This document shows positions 35,124-44,880 of a stretch of DNA of 64,000 bases, piece after piece. The stretch is from contig NZ_JAETXJ010000006.1 in assembly GCF_022508225.1 (NCBI RefSeq), positions 170,998 to 234,997 on the forward strand, given 5' to 3'. The DNA comes from Desulfovibrio sp. UIB00. GTDB lineage: Bacteria > Desulfobacterota > Desulfovibrionia > Desulfovibrionales > Desulfovibrionaceae. How positions within the stretch are numbered: position 1 is the first letter of the stretch; every line of letters begins with the position of its first letter. The translations under genes and the position numbers were made by a program. Under the pieces are notes generated by a model. That model did no database searches. It worked only from the letters and a program-made list of their open reading frames with translations, and was not told the origin of the DNA.

Positions 35124-36896
35124 ATGGCCCGCGCGGTACTTTTCGGCACACCTGTTTCGCCTGGCATAGCCATAGGCAGGGTGCGCTTCATGCACAAGGC
35201 ACGGCAGGATGACGAACGCCGCATCTCTGCCGCCGACGTGGCTGCGGAGCAGGAGACCCTGCGCGTCGCCGCTGAAAGCGTGCGCGCCTCGTTGGCCGCC
35301 ACTATGGAAAATGTGCCCGAAGACCTGTCGGAATATCGCGACGTCATTGCCGCCCAGATGGAAATGGCCCGCGACCCCAAGCTGCTTAAAGCTGCGCTGG
35401 CCCGCATAGAAAGCAACCTTGTGTGCGCCTCGTGGGCGCTCAAACTCACGGTGGATGAACTGTGCGCGCTGTTCAGAAGCATGGACGACGCCTACCTGCG
35501 CGACCGAGCTCAGGATATCCGCGCCGTGGGCCTGCGCCTGCGCGAGCATCTGGCGGCGGATCCGGCCCACAAGGGCGAAGATGAAACCCCCGGCGTGCTT
35601 GTGGCCGAAGACCTCTCCCCCGCCGATGTCATGGAACTCAACCTCGACCGTGTGCTGGGGATTCTGACCGCAGAAGGCGGCCCCACCTCCCACACGGCCA
35701 TTTTGTCGCGCGGGCTGCACATTCCCTGCCTTGCGGGCGTTACCGGGCTTATGGACATTGCCCGCGAAAACGAGACCCTGGTTGTGGACGGCCTCGGCGG
35801 CAGCGTGCTGCTGAGCCCCGATGAGGCTGACGAGGCCCGCTTTGCGGCCCGGCGCGAGGAATATACTGCGTGGGAAGACCTCACGCTCAAATCTGCCCGC
35901 TGGCCTGCCGAAATGTGCGATGGCGTGCGCGTGGAAGTGCAGGCCAATCTTGAAGGCACCAATGAGCTGTCTGCTCTTGCCCAGTGCGGAGCCGACGGCG
36001 TGGGCCTTTACCGCACCGAATTTGCCTATTTTACCGACCGCCTGCCGTCGGAAGAAGACCTGCTGGCAGAATACGCGGCGGTGGCCCAGCGGGCCGCGCC
36101 GGACCGTGTGGTTTTTCGCACGCTTGACGTAGGTGCAGACAAGATGCTCCACGCCCAGGCAGTGCTCAAGGAGCCTAACCCGGCGCTGGGGTTGCGCGGC
36201 ATACGCTTTTGCCTGCGTCATCAGGGCATTTTTCGCACACAGTTACGGGCGCTCATGCGCGCCGGGGCCATGGGCAACGTAGCCATCATGCTGCCCATGA
36301 TTTCCTGCCTGGATGAAGTGCAGCAGGTGCGCCGCATCATGCAGGAGCTGCACCAGGAGCTTGCGGCGCAAAACCTGCCCCACGCCCCCCTGCTGCCCCT
36401 TGGCGTCATGGTTGAAACCCCGGCTGCGGCCCTTATTTGCGACGCCCTGGCGCGGGAATGCGACTTTTTCAGCATCGGCACCAATGACCTTATCCACTAC
36501 ATAATGGGCATTGACCGCAACAACCGCCATGTGGCCTACCTCAACGAGCCGCTGCATCCGGCTATCGTGCGCTCGCTCAAGCACATCATTGACGCCGCCC
36601 ACCGCGAGGGCATAGGTGTTTCCGTCTGCGGCGAGCTTGCTTCTGACCCCTTTGGCCTTGCCCTGCTGCTGGGCATGGGCGTGGACACTGTGTCCGCCGC
36701 CCCCCGATTTGTACCGGGCATGAAGCACCTTATACGCCAGTTCAACGCCCAGACCTGCATGGATCTGGCCAACAGCGTGCTGCTCAGCACGGATGTGGCC
36801 GCCTCCAAACGCATGGTGCGCGAAGCGTTGCAACAGTCACTGGGACAGGAACTGGCCTTTCACACCACAAGCCTTTTCACATACAGTCACCCATGA
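35124..36896 (+). CDS. ptsI: PTS enzyme I (phosphoenolpyruvate-protein phosphotransferase)
   Basis: A 590-residue EI, slightly longer than enteric EI (575). It autophosphorylates from PEP on His190 in [13 protein letters not shown] and passes phosphate to HPr. The PEP-binding barrel motifs are present ([55 protein letters not shown] and [11 protein letters not shown]). It lies one base after the HPr gene and overlaps smpB by four bases (ATGA). In Desulfovibrio-type genomes the PTS is often thought to be regulatory because few sugars are used; that role is not shown by this sequence. Confidence 0.96.
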   Translation: MARAVLFGTPVSPGIAIGRVRFMHKARQDDERRISAADVAAEQETLRVAAESVRASLAATMENVPEDLSEYRDVIAAQMEMARDPKLLKAALARIESNLVCASWALKLTVDELCALFRSMDDAYLRDRAQDIRAVGLRLREHLAADPAHKGEDETPGVLVAEDLSPADVMELNLDRVLGILTAEGGPTSHTAILSRGLHIPCLAGVTGLMDIARENETLVVDGLGGSVLLSPDEADEARFAARREEYTAWEDLTLKSARWPAEMCDGVRVEVQANLEGTNELSALAQCGADGVGLYRTEFAYFTDRLPSEEDLLAEYAAVAQRAAPDRVVFRTLDVGADKMLHAQAVLKEPNPALGLRGIRFCLRHQGIFRTQLRALMRAGAMGNVAIMLPMISCLDEVQQVRRIMQELHQELAAQNLPHAPLLPLGVMVETPAAALICDALARECDFFSIGTNDLIHYIMGIDRNNRHVAYLNEPLHPAIVRSLKHIIDAAHREGIGVSVCGELASDPFGLALLLGMGVDTVSAAPRFVPGMKHLIRQFNAQTCMDLANSVLLSTDVAASKRMVREALQQSLGQELAFHTTSLFTYSHP

Positions 36897-37348
36897 GCCA
36901 GAAAACACCCCCATCCACTGTGGCCCTGAATAAAAAGGCCCGCCACCTCTATGAACTTTCCGAGTTCACCGAGGCGGGCATTGTACTGACCGGCCCGGAA
37001 GTCAAAAGCATCCGCGCGGGCAAGGTCAACTTTATTGACAGCTATGTAGACTTTCGCCAGGGAGAAGCCTGGCTTGTTTCGCTGCACATCGCGCCCTACG
37101 CCAACGCGGGCTATGTGTCGCAGGAGCCGGACCGCGCGCGCAAACTGCTGCTGCACGAGCGGGAAATTTCCAAATTCGCAGGGCTGGTGGCCCAGCAGGG
37201 CCTGACGGTTGTGCCCGTGCGCCTCTACTTCAAGCGGGGTAAGATCAAGGTAGAAATTGCTCTCGGCAAGGGCAAAAAACTGCACGACCACCGCGAAACA
37301 CTCAAACGCAGGGCAGAAGAACGGGATATGGCCCGGGAGCTGTCCTAG
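36893..37348 (+). CDS. smpB: SsrA-binding protein SmpB
   Basis: A 151-residue tmRNA partner required for trans-translation. Conserved segments are [40 protein letters not shown], the KLLLHEREI turn, [20 protein letters not shown] and the basic tail [20 protein letters not shown]. Its ATG overlaps the ptsI stop in ATGA, coupling it to the PTS operon. The ssrA gene itself was not found nearby. Confidence 0.97.
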   Translation: MSQKTPPSTVALNKKARHLYELSEFTEAGIVLTGPEVKSIRAGKVNFIDSYVDFRQGEAWLVSLHIAPYANAGYVSQEPDRARKLLLHEREISKFAGLVAQQGLTVVPVRLYFKRGKIKVEIALGKGKKLHDHRETLKRRAEERDMARELS

Positions 37349-37365
37349 CCTCCTGCTGTTCAAAA

Positions 37366-37398
37366 GGGCGCTCTTGCTGCAAGGGCGCTCTTTTTTTA
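37366..37398 (+). terminator. Rho-independent terminator after smpB
   Basis: GCGCTCTTG and CAAGGGCGC pair (one T-G wobble) around a 3-base CTG loop and are followed by a run of T residues. It closes the EIID-HPr-EI-smpB run. Confidence 0.8.
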
Positions 37399-37450
37399 CG
37401 CGCACTGCTCCGCCGCAACCGCGCGGTACATCTCTTCTACAAGGTTCGTC

Positions 37451-40108
37451 ATGCGGCACCCTCCATTGCAAGCCCCCCTGCTCTGGCAGACGTATCTGGG
37501 CTTCTGGATAGCGGGCATTACCGCAGCACCCTGGCCCCTGCCCTCGCTTTGCTGTGCCTTGCTGCTGTTTTTTGCGGATGCCCGCCTGTGGCGCGCCGCA
37601 CGCACGGCTCTTGCCGCCTTGTGCCTGCTGGCGGGATTTCTGACCGGATACTGGCAACTCTATGGCTGCCCGTGGCCAGCGCTGCTCGCAACAGAAGAGC
37701 AGACAAGGCAAACGGGCCAGCCGCCGCGAGTGTGCGGCATTGTACGCGATATGCAGGGCCTCCCCGACAACCGCCTGCGCCTGCTGCTGAGCGATGTGCG
37801 CCCGACGTATGCAGACAGCAAGGATGGCCTGACCTCTGCCTCTAATGCTGCCGCAATACCGCCAGACGCCGCAAATTCAACTGTTCGCCCCCTGCCCGGC
37901 AAACTGGCCTGGACATGGGAAGCCCCCACAGCCGCCATTGCCCTTTCTCCTCCGCTCCCCGGCCAGACAGTCTGCCTGACGCGGCGGCCCATGCCCGCAC
38001 AGGGCTTTGCCAATGAAGGTCAGACTGACTGGGGCCTGTGGCTGGCTGCTCAAGGCGTGCGCTGGCGCATGTGGACTCTGGGCAATCAGGGGGAGCCGCG
38101 CATTTCCGGCCAGCCGACCCTTTCCGCCCGCTGGCGCGAATCATTGCGGCAGGATTTTGTGGGCGCGCTGTTTCCGGCTCAGGAGGCTGCACAAACCCAT
38201 GCGGGAGGGGCAGACGAAACCATAGCTGCTGGCGCTTCCGCTCCGCCATCCCACAACCAGCTCGCGCAAGGCAAGCTCACGCAGGGCAAGGCCATTTTGC
38301 TGGCCCTGCTCTTTGGCGACAGGCAATACCTGAACCAGCAGACATTGAACAATTTTGCCTCGGCCACGCTGGTGCACAGTCTCGCCCTTTCCGGCCAGCA
38401 CCTCACCGTGGCGGGCCTTGTGGGCCTGCTCTGCGTGCTTGCCGCCGCGCGGGTTCGCCCCGGCATCTATCTGTGCCGCCCCCGCGCCGTATGGGCGCTG
38501 CTGGCAACACTGCCGCCAGCATTGGCCTATCTGTGGCTGGGCGATGCCCCGGCGTCATTGCTGCGGGCCGCCGTCATGCTGCTGCTTCTTGCCGTCTATT
38601 TTTTGCGCGGGCGGCCCCACACAACGCTTGATGTACTCTGCGCCGCCCTGCTCTGCATCAGCGTGGCTTCCCCGCTGAGCATGCTGGATACAGGCCTGCA
38701 ACTTTCCGTGCTGTGCGTGGCGGTCATCGGCGTGAGCCTGCCCTGGCTGCGGGTACTGGCTCCGGAGCCGGATCCGGCTGCACTGAAACGGCGGAACGGA
38801 GGTTTTGGCGGGCATGTGAATCAGAGGCTCAGACGGGGAGCATGGGCATTAACGCGGATATTTCTGGTTTCCCTGGGCATCCAGATTGCCCTGCTGCCTC
38901 TGAACATGCTGCTGTTCAACAATATGGGGCACTGGTTCTGGCTCAATGTACTCTGGCTTCCCGTGGCCGACATGCTGGTGTTGCCCGCCTCGGTGCTCGG
39001 CCTGCTCCTGTCCGCTCTGGGCCTTGACCTTGCGGCGCGGGCAGTGCTGGACATGGCGGCTCTGCCCTGCCAATGGCTTACAGACTGCCTTGCGTGGCTG
39101 GCTGGCGCGAACCTGTTGCAGCCTCCGGCCCTGCTGCGCCCGCACTGGACAGCCCTGCCAGCTTTTGCGGCCTTGCTTGGGGCGCTGGCGCTGAAGGCGG
39201 GACGCGCAGACCTGCCCCGCGCGGCGCAACGTCTGCTGCTGGCCGGGGCGCTGCTGTTATGCGTTGGCCCGGCCCTGCGCACCGCAGAGCGCCTGTCAGA
39301 CCATGTTCGCCTTGATGTGTTGGATGTGGGCCAGAGTCAGGCCCTGCTGCTGCGTCTACCGGGGCATGTGCGTCTGCTGCTGGACGGCGGGGGCAGCGCC
39401 TCGCCGCGTTTTGATCCGGGGCAGGCGCTGGTGGCCCCGGCCCTGACCTACAATGACGCGCCGCATCTGGCCGCTGTGCTCAACACCCACCCCGACCTTG
39501 ACCACATGGGCGGCTTGCTGCACATACTGCGCGTTTTTCGTGTGGATCACCTGCTGGATAACGGGCGCGAAGGCAAGGGCAGCTGGGGCGAACAGTGGCG
39601 CGCGGCGCGCACGGTCCACCACAGCCGCGCCCTTGTGCGTGGGGATGTTCTGACGCTGGGTAAACCGTCTCTGGGTCTGCGCCTGGAAGTTCTGCACCCG
39701 CCAATAGGCGAATGGGATGCATGGCAAGGCAATGATGCCTCGGTGGTGGCCCGGCTGACCCAGCATGGCCGTGGTCTGGCCCTGTTTCTGGGCGATGCGG
39801 AACGCCCGGTGCTGCGCCGCCTGCTGGATAACGGAGATGACCTGCGGGCCGAGGTCGTTGTTGCGCCGCACCACGGCTCCGCCACAGGGTTTCTGCCGGA
39901 ATTTTATGCAGCTGCGCAGCCCGACCTTGTGGTCGCCTCGTGCGGATTTGAAAACCGCTACGGCTACCCTTCGCAACCGCTGCGCGAGTGGTGCGCTGCC
40001 GCGAACGCCCCGCTCTATTACACAGGGCGTGACGGCGCTGTGCGGATTATCTGGCCCGCGCGCGGCGGCAGCCTTGGCCCGCCAGCCGTTCATTCCGCGC
40101 GGCCCTGA
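37451..40108 (+). CDS. comEC: ComEC/Rec2-family DNA uptake channel protein
   Basis: An 885-residue polytopic protein with the three ComEC parts. The N-terminal DUF4131-like region includes two hydrophobic segments. The central competence domain (about residues 280-590) contains HSLALSGQHLTVAGLVGLLC. The C-terminal metallo-beta-lactamase-like domain runs from DVLDVGQSQALLLRLPG through NTHPDLDHMGGL to VVAPHHGSATGFL and keeps its metal-binding histidines. ComEC passes single-stranded DNA across the inner membrane in natural transformation. A variable Ala/Gly/Thr-rich insert lies near residue 245-270. No other competence genes are adjacent. The ATG at 37451 has AAGG upstream. Confidence 0.93.
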   Translation: MRHPPLQAPLLWQTYLGFWIAGITAAPWPLPSLCCALLLFFADARLWRAARTALAALCLLAGFLTGYWQLYGCPWPALLATEEQTRQTGQPPRVCGIVRDMQGLPDNRLRLLLSDVRPTYADSKDGLTSASNAAAIPPDAANSTVRPLPGKLAWTWEAPTAAIALSPPLPGQTVCLTRRPMPAQGFANEGQTDWGLWLAAQGVRWRMWTLGNQGEPRISGQPTLSARWRESLRQDFVGALFPAQEAAQTHAGGADETIAAGASAPPSHNQLAQGKLTQGKAILLALLFGDRQYLNQQTLNNFASATLVHSLALSGQHLTVAGLVGLLCVLAAARVRPGIYLCRPRAVWALLATLPPALAYLWLGDAPASLLRAAVMLLLLAVYFLRGRPHTTLDVLCAALLCISVASPLSMLDTGLQLSVLCVAVIGVSLPWLRVLAPEPDPAALKRRNGGFGGHVNQRLRRGAWALTRIFLVSLGIQIALLPLNMLLFNNMGHWFWLNVLWLPVADMLVLPASVLGLLLSALGLDLAARAVLDMAALPCQWLTDCLAWLAGANLLQPPALLRPHWTALPAFAALLGALALKAGRADLPRAAQRLLLAGALLLCVGPALRTAERLSDHVRLDVLDVGQSQALLLRLPGHVRLLLDGGGSASPRFDPGQALVAPALTYNDAPHLAAVLNTHPDLDHMGGLLHILRVFRVDHLLDNGREGKGSWGEQWRAARTVHHSRALVRGDVLTLGKPSLGLRLEVLHPPIGEWDAWQGNDASVVARLTQHGRGLALFLGDAERPVLRRLLDNGDDLRAEVVVAPHHGSATGFLPEFYAAAQPDLVVASCGFENRYGYPSQPLREWCAAANAPLYYTGRDGAVRIIWPARGGSLGPPAVHSARP

Positions 40109-40112
40109 ACGC

Positions 40113-40150
40113 ATACACCCCGGCGGCCTTTGCGGGCAACCGGGGTGCAT
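40113..40150. terminator. Hairpin between convergent comEC and proX-type genes
   Basis: ACACCCCGG and CCGGGGTGC form a strong stem around a 16-base loop just after the comEC stop. No T tract is present on either side. Confidence 0.6.
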
Positions 40151-40184
40151 CAGAAGAAACGATAACGCCTCTTGCAGGTCTTAC

Positions 40185-41051
40185 CTATTTTTTAAGCCAG
40201 GCTTCTACCATCTGGGGATTTTCCTTCATGAAGCGGCGGGCGTTTTCCAGAGGATCTGCGCCCTTTTCCTGATTCCAGTTCATGAGCCTCTGGAGCTGGC
40301 TTGGATCTTCGTACCGGAAGTTGGTCAAAAAGGCCCAGGCATCAGGATGATCCTTTTTCAGCCCTTTGCGGCCAACCTTGAAGATGCCTTCTTCCTTGCC
40401 CAGGCTGCCCAGCGGATCATCCAGATAATGCATCTGCCAGCGGCCAAACATCCAGTGGGGCGACCATGCCGTCACCACAATCCACTCCTGCTTGCGGATG
40501 GCCTCGGCCAGACTGGAGGTCATGATGGTTCCACTGCCCTCCACAAGCTGCAACTGCTTTATATCATAATCTTTCAGAGCTTTTTCCGTAAGCTGCATCA
40601 GACCGGAACCCGGATCAATGCCCACAATGCGCCCCTTGAACTTGTCCGCATTGGCGTCCAGTTCATCAATGGACTTGAGCGGCACATAGTCCGGCACGGC
40701 CAACCCCAGACGCGCGCCGCCCACAAGCTTGCCCAGCATTTCCACCTGATTTTTCACCTTGCCGTACATGGCGGCGTGGGTATCGGGCAGCCATGCCGTC
40801 ACCATGGCGTCGGCATCGCCGGTAGCAATACTCGTCCATAATATTGGCTGTGTAACGGGCAGCAATTCCACCTTGTAACCGAGCTTGTCTTCCAGCACGG
40901 CCTTGGCAAGATTGCTGGAGGCAGTGGCGCAATCCCACTCGACATAGACAATTTTAAGGGTTTTGTTCTGCTTGCTGCCAGCAGCGGCCTGAGCAGGCCA
41001 CGCCCACAAAACCATGATGGCAAGCACCATTATAAAAAGTCTGCGTGTCAT
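40185..41051 (-). CDS. Glycine betaine/proline-type ABC transporter substrate-binding protein
   Basis: A 288-residue periplasmic binding protein of the OpuAC family. A Sec signal peptide (about residues 1-22, ending AQA-AAG) precedes a mature part with IVYVEWDCATASSNLAKAVL, VMVTAWLPDTHAAMYGKV-like sequence, GIDPGSGLMQLTEKAL and TAWSPHWMFGRWQMHYLDDP; the Trp residues fit an aromatic cage for quaternary amines. I start at 41051 (MTRRLF), where GGGAGG is well spaced. It is the third gene of a proV-proW-proX-type operon, 13 bases after the permease gene. Likely substrates are glycine betaine, choline or proline betaine. Confidence 0.92.
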   Translation of the reverse strand: MTRRLFIMVLAIMVLWAWPAQAAAGSKQNKTLKIVYVEWDCATASSNLAKAVLEDKLGYKVELLPVTQPILWTSIATGDADAMVTAWLPDTHAAMYGKVKNQVEMLGKLVGGARLGLAVPDYVPLKSIDELDANADKFKGRIVGIDPGSGLMQLTEKALKDYDIKQLQLVEGSGTIMTSSLAEAIRKQEWIVVTAWSPHWMFGRWQMHYLDDPLGSLGKEEGIFKVGRKGLKKDHPDAWAFLTNFRYEDPSQLQRLMNWNQEKGADPLENARRFMKENPQMVEAWLKK

Positions 41052-41064
41052 TGCGTCCTCCCGT

Positions 41065-41904
41065 CTAGTTTTGTCCGGCGCATTTTTGCGCCAACGCACG
41101 AAAGAGGCGATCAAGTGTGATTGCCACGATAACAATTCCAAGCCCGGCTTCAAAGCCATTTCCTATCTGCAATCTCTGAATTGCTTTCCAGACTTCGCCG
41201 CCAAGGCCCCGCGCGCCAATCATGGCGGCAATGACCGCCATGGAAAGTGCCAGCATGATCGTTTGGTTTACGCCTGCCACAATGGTGGGCATGGCGAGGG
41301 GAAGTTCAAGCTTGCGCAAACGCTGCACACGCGTGAGACCAAAGGCTTCGGCGCATTCCACAAGGTCTGCGGGAATCTGCCTGATGCCCAGGCAGGTAAG
41401 GCGAATGGCTGGCGGCACGGAAAAGACCACTGTTGCCACCACTGCGCTTACCTTGCCGATGCCGAAAAAGGGAATGGCGGGAATAAGATACACAAATGCG
41501 GGCATGGTCTGCATAACATCCAGCACGGGCATGATGATCTGCCTGCCCCAGCCCGACACCGCCGCCAGAATGCCGCAGGGAACCCCCAGCAACACGGAAA
41601 GCAAGGTTGCGGAAAGCACCAGGGCCAGCGTGCTCATGGTCGGTTCCCACAAGCCAAGATTCCACAACAGGGCAAAGCCCAGCATGGAAAAGGCGGGCAG
41701 TTTCAGACTGCGCGTGGCCCACCAGCACACAAGACCCAGCAGGATGATGAACAGCCAGGGCTGAGGCAGCATGAGCAGGTTTTCAAACCCGTCCAGCAGC
41801 TTACCCATTACAGCAGAACCGGCGCGAGTAAAATCCGAGCAGGTTTCCACCAGAAAGTCTACGGAGGCGTCAATGCTCTCGGCCAGGGGGATTCTAGGCA
41901 GCAT
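41065..41904 (-). CDS. Glycine betaine/proline-type ABC transporter permease
   Basis: A 279-residue inner-membrane permease of the ProW/OpuAB type with about six membrane helices. The EAA loop is clear (ECAEAFGLTRVQRLRKLELP), followed by LAMPTIVAGVNQTIMLALSM and GARGLGGEVWKAIQRL. AGGAGG lies 6 bases before the ATG at 41904. Its start overlaps the end of the ATPase gene by 11 bases, and it precedes the binding-protein gene by 13 bases, so the three are one operon. Confidence 0.93.
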   Translation of the reverse strand: MLPRIPLAESIDASVDFLVETCSDFTRAGSAVMGKLLDGFENLLMLPQPWLFIILLGLVCWWATRSLKLPAFSMLGFALLWNLGLWEPTMSTLALVLSATLLSVLLGVPCGILAAVSGWGRQIIMPVLDVMQTMPAFVYLIPAIPFFGIGKVSAVVATVVFSVPPAIRLTCLGIRQIPADLVECAEAFGLTRVQRLRKLELPLAMPTIVAGVNQTIMLALSMAVIAAMIGARGLGGEVWKAIQRLQIGNGFEAGLGIVIVAITLDRLFRALAQKCAGQN

Positions 41905-43102
41905 TTTGACCTCCTGCTTCCATGCCCTCCACCATTGCCGCCAGCAGCAGGCCGCGTACGATGACGCCCTGAAGCTTCTGCCGATCGTCAACAACTGCCA
42001 GCGGATAAGGAAGCTCAGCCATGATGGGCATCACTTCTGCAATGGGGGTCGAGGGCGCGACGGTTGTTATGTCGCGCTGGGTGATGGCGGCAATATCCGC
42101 CTTGCCTTCGGCCACCATGCGCTCGGCATCGGCGGCATACAGAATGCCCGCAAAACGCCGCTGCGCATCAAGAACAAACAGGGAGCTTATGGAATGCGCG
42201 GCCATCTTGCGCAAAACGGAATGCGGCCCGTCATGGCCCAGCACGGCCCAGTCTTCCGACCTTTTCATGATGCCGCCCGCCGTGAGCACATGGGTGACGT
42301 CGGCGGAGGCCACAAAGCGGGCCACGTGATTGTTAACGGGCGATTGCAGTATCTGCTCCGGCGTGCCGGTCTGCACCACCGCGCCGTCCTGCAGCAGCAC
42401 AATGCGGTCGCCAAGTCGGAAGGCCTCGTTCAGATCATGGGTGATAAAGATGATGGTTTTGTGGATATCCTGCTGGAGCGTCAGGAGTTCCTCCTGCATT
42501 TCCTGCCGGATAAGCGGATCAAGCGCGCTGAAGGCTTCGTCCATGAGCAGCACTTCCGGCTCCATTGCCAGAGCGCGGGCAAGGCCCACCCGCTGCTTCA
42601 TGCCACCGGAAAGCTGCCGGGGATAGGCATTGGCCCATTGAGAAAGGCCCACGCGCTCAAGCATCTCGCCGCTTTTTTTCAGGCGCAGGGGCTCGCCCAC
42701 CCCCATGGCCTCAAGGCCAAAGGCCGCATTTTGCAGCACAGTGCGGTGTGGGAAAAGGGCAAAATTCTGAAAAACCATCCCAAAGCAGCGCTGCCGCACA
42801 CGACGCAGCTCGCGCGGCTTCATCTGCATGATGTCCTGATCATCCACCAGCACGGAACCAGCCGTGGGCATGATGAGCCCGTTGAGGCAGCGCAGCAGTG
42901 TGGACTTGCCGCTGCCGGAAAGCCCCATGACCACGAGCAGCTCACGCTCAGCTATATCGAGGGAAACATCACGCAGCGCCACGGTGGAGCGTGTCTGCCG
43001 CAAAATATCTTCGCGGGAACGCCCCTTGGATGCCAGCTGAAGGGCATGCTCCGGGTTTGGCCCAAAGACCTTGAACAGATTCTTGACGGAAATCTTCGCC
43101 AT
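41894..43102 (-). CDS. Glycine betaine/proline-type ABC transporter ATP-binding protein with CBS domains
   Basis: A 402-residue ProV/OpuAA-type ATPase. Walker A is GLSGSGKST (residues 60-68), the ABC signature is LSGGMKQRVGLARALA, Walker B is LLMDEAFSALDP and the switch is FITHDLNEAF. The N-terminal 35 residues show the ProV-specific lead (NLFKVFGPNPEHALQLASKG). Residues from about 285 form a pair of CBS domains, which in OpuA-type transporters sense ionic strength or cyclic nucleotides. AGGAGA precedes the ATG at 43102. It is the first gene of the operon. Confidence 0.94.
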   Translation of the reverse strand: MAKISVKNLFKVFGPNPEHALQLASKGRSREDILRQTRSTVALRDVSLDIAERELLVVMGLSGSGKSTLLRCLNGLIMPTAGSVLVDDQDIMQMKPRELRRVRQRCFGMVFQNFALFPHRTVLQNAAFGLEAMGVGEPLRLKKSGEMLERVGLSQWANAYPRQLSGGMKQRVGLARALAMEPEVLLMDEAFSALDPLIRQEMQEELLTLQQDIHKTIIFITHDLNEAFRLGDRIVLLQDGAVVQTGTPEQILQSPVNNHVARFVASADVTHVLTAGGIMKRSEDWAVLGHDGPHSVLRKMAAHSISSLFVLDAQRRFAGILYAADAERMVAEGKADIAAITQRDITTVAPSTPIAEVMPIMAELPYPLAVVDDRQKLQGVIVRGLLLAAMVEGMEAGGQNAA

Positions 43103-43551
43103 ATACTCTCCTTCTGCCGCAGCAGAAAATCGCTGCGGGTGTAGCCCCTGGGGAGGGACGAGTATATGGAAGCACGGCCCCAATATGGCCGTCAAAACGA
43201 ACGGGCTGGAGTCATCAGCGCAGACAGCACCAGCTCTTGAACGCCTCCTCGGTTATTACCGAACTTCCATAATGTTAAGACAAAATCGTTAAACAACCAC
43301 AACAGGAAAAATCACAACTCTACACAGAGCATGACATGCCATATACCAATAATATATGTAATTTTTGTACCAGTATCGACACTTTACTATAAACTAAAAT
43401 TTTGTGCAAATCTTGAAATTCGCTACAATGCAACACACTATAAATAATGTATTGCATCATAAATTTATGCAAGCACGCAAATGGCAAAATGGCACTTTCA
43501 CCATGACGAGCAGATGCACTCAAGGGCAGAAAATGAAGAAAGGGGAGAGCT
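43103..43551. other. AT-rich intergenic region upstream of the ProVWX-type operon
   Basis: About 450 bases with no supportable gene. 43300-43470 is strongly AT-rich. ATGCAA at 43428-43433 and TTGCAT at 43452-43457 form a short inverted repeat. It should contain the operon promoter read leftwards. No terminator for the umuC-like gene to the right was seen. Confidence 0.4.
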
Positions 43552-44880
43552 TCAGCAGCGGGCAAGCGGGAGTTCATCCCAGCAGGTTGTGAGGCGGGGG
43601 GAGCGGTGTTCCTGCCGCATATGCCAAGGGGCCTCGCCCATGCCCTGCGCGCCAAAGATAACCGTATCGCGGCCAAAACGGTTATTGATATTGTCCAACG
43701 AGCGCATGAGGCTCTGCCGCCGTCCATCACCGCCGGATTCAAGCCCGGCCGCAAGGGCCAACAAACTGCCCTGCACCGCATCGGCCCGTTCAAGGCCGTA
43801 GAGCATCACTCCGGCCTTCGCATAGGCAAAACCGGGTAAAAATATGCGCTCCAGCCCTTCCAGCGCCGTGCGGATGAACATCTGGCTGTCAGCCGTAGGA
43901 ATAGGCAGGGGGCACTGGGCTGACTGGTCGTAAAGCCGCTCCCCCACTGCCGCCTGACCGGGGCGCGCCGTGCGGATGTGAACGCCAAGCCCGCTGGCCA
44001 CAAGACCCTCGCGCCGCAGCCGCGTGGCCGCGCGCACGGCAAAGGTGGAAAGCGCCTGCGCCAGCATGGCCTTGTCGTGGATGCGCTGTGCAAAAGAACG
44101 CGTGGACATGAGCGTTTTGCGCGCCACAGGAGCTGTATCGTTGCCGAGGCAGGGAACGCCGCGCAATTCCAGAGCCGTGCGCCAGCCCGTCACGGTGAGC
44201 AGACGGCGCAGCATGATATCGTCAGCGTTTTTCAGATGCAGGGCCGTGCAGATGCCCTCGGCCCACAAGCGCCGCGCCTGCCGCCGCCCCACGCCCCAAA
44301 CATCCTCAACGGGCGTACCCGCAAGCACTCGGTCGATATCACGCTCTTGCCGTGCCAGGGAAAACACCCCCCCGTAGGACGGATGCTTTTTGGCCACATG
44401 TGTGGCAATCTTGGCAAGGGTGCGCGTTGCTCCAACCCCGACGGAAACTGTGATCCCCGTCCAGCGCTGGATGCGTTGCCGCACATCGCGGCAGAATTCG
44501 GGCAGGTTGGCCCGATGGGGGGCCTCAAGGCGCAAAAAGGATTCATCAATGGAGTACGGCTCCACCTGAGCGCAGCATTGCTCCAGAATATCGACTACCC
44601 GCGCGGAAATATCGCCGTACAGCGCGTAATTGGAGGAAAATACCGCCACGTTCAGCGCGCGCAACTGGGAACGCAGCTTGAATTCCGGCGCGCCCATAGG
44701 AATGCCCAGCGCCTTGGCCTCAGCCGAGCGCGACACAATGCAGCCATCGTTGTTGGAAAGCACCACCACAGGGCGGTCGGCAAGATCGGGCCGGAACAGT
44801 TTTTCGCACGAGGCGTAAAAATTGTTGCAGTCCACCAGCGCCCACAGGGACGCAGGTGAATCAGAGCTTGTGAACGACAT
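43552..44880 (-). CDS. umuC: Y-family DNA polymerase V catalytic subunit (UmuC-like)
   Basis: A 442-residue translesion polymerase. The catalytic carboxylates are in ALVDCNNFYASCE (Asp17) and in YSIDESFLRLE, with VVVLSNNDGCIVSRSAEAKA and GVGATRTLAKIATHVAKKHP between or after them. The C-terminal UmuC-specific domain ends in RSPRLTTCWDELPLARC, close to the usual SP.YTTRW-type end. I start at 44880 (MSFTSS) because the frame upstream has no UmuC content and overlaps umuD; it overlaps the umuD stop by 20 bases, so the two are coupled. The length matches UmuC (about 420). Confidence 0.94.
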   Translation of the reverse strand: MSFTSSDSPASLWALVDCNNFYASCEKLFRPDLADRPVVVLSNNDGCIVSRSAEAKALGIPMGAPEFKLRSQLRALNVAVFSSNYALYGDISARVVDILEQCCAQVEPYSIDESFLRLEAPHRANLPEFCRDVRQRIQRWTGITVSVGVGATRTLAKIATHVAKKHPSYGGVFSLARQERDIDRVLAGTPVEDVWGVGRRQARRLWAEGICTALHLKNADDIMLRRLLTVTGWRTALELRGVPCLGNDTAPVARKTLMSTRSFAQRIHDKAMLAQALSTFAVRAATRLRREGLVASGLGVHIRTARPGQAAVGERLYDQSAQCPLPIPTADSQMFIRTALEGLERIFLPGFAYAKAGVMLYGLERADAVQGSLLALAAGLESGGDGRRQSLMRSLDNINNRFGRDTVIFGAQGMGEAPWHMRQEHRSPRLTTCWDELPLARC

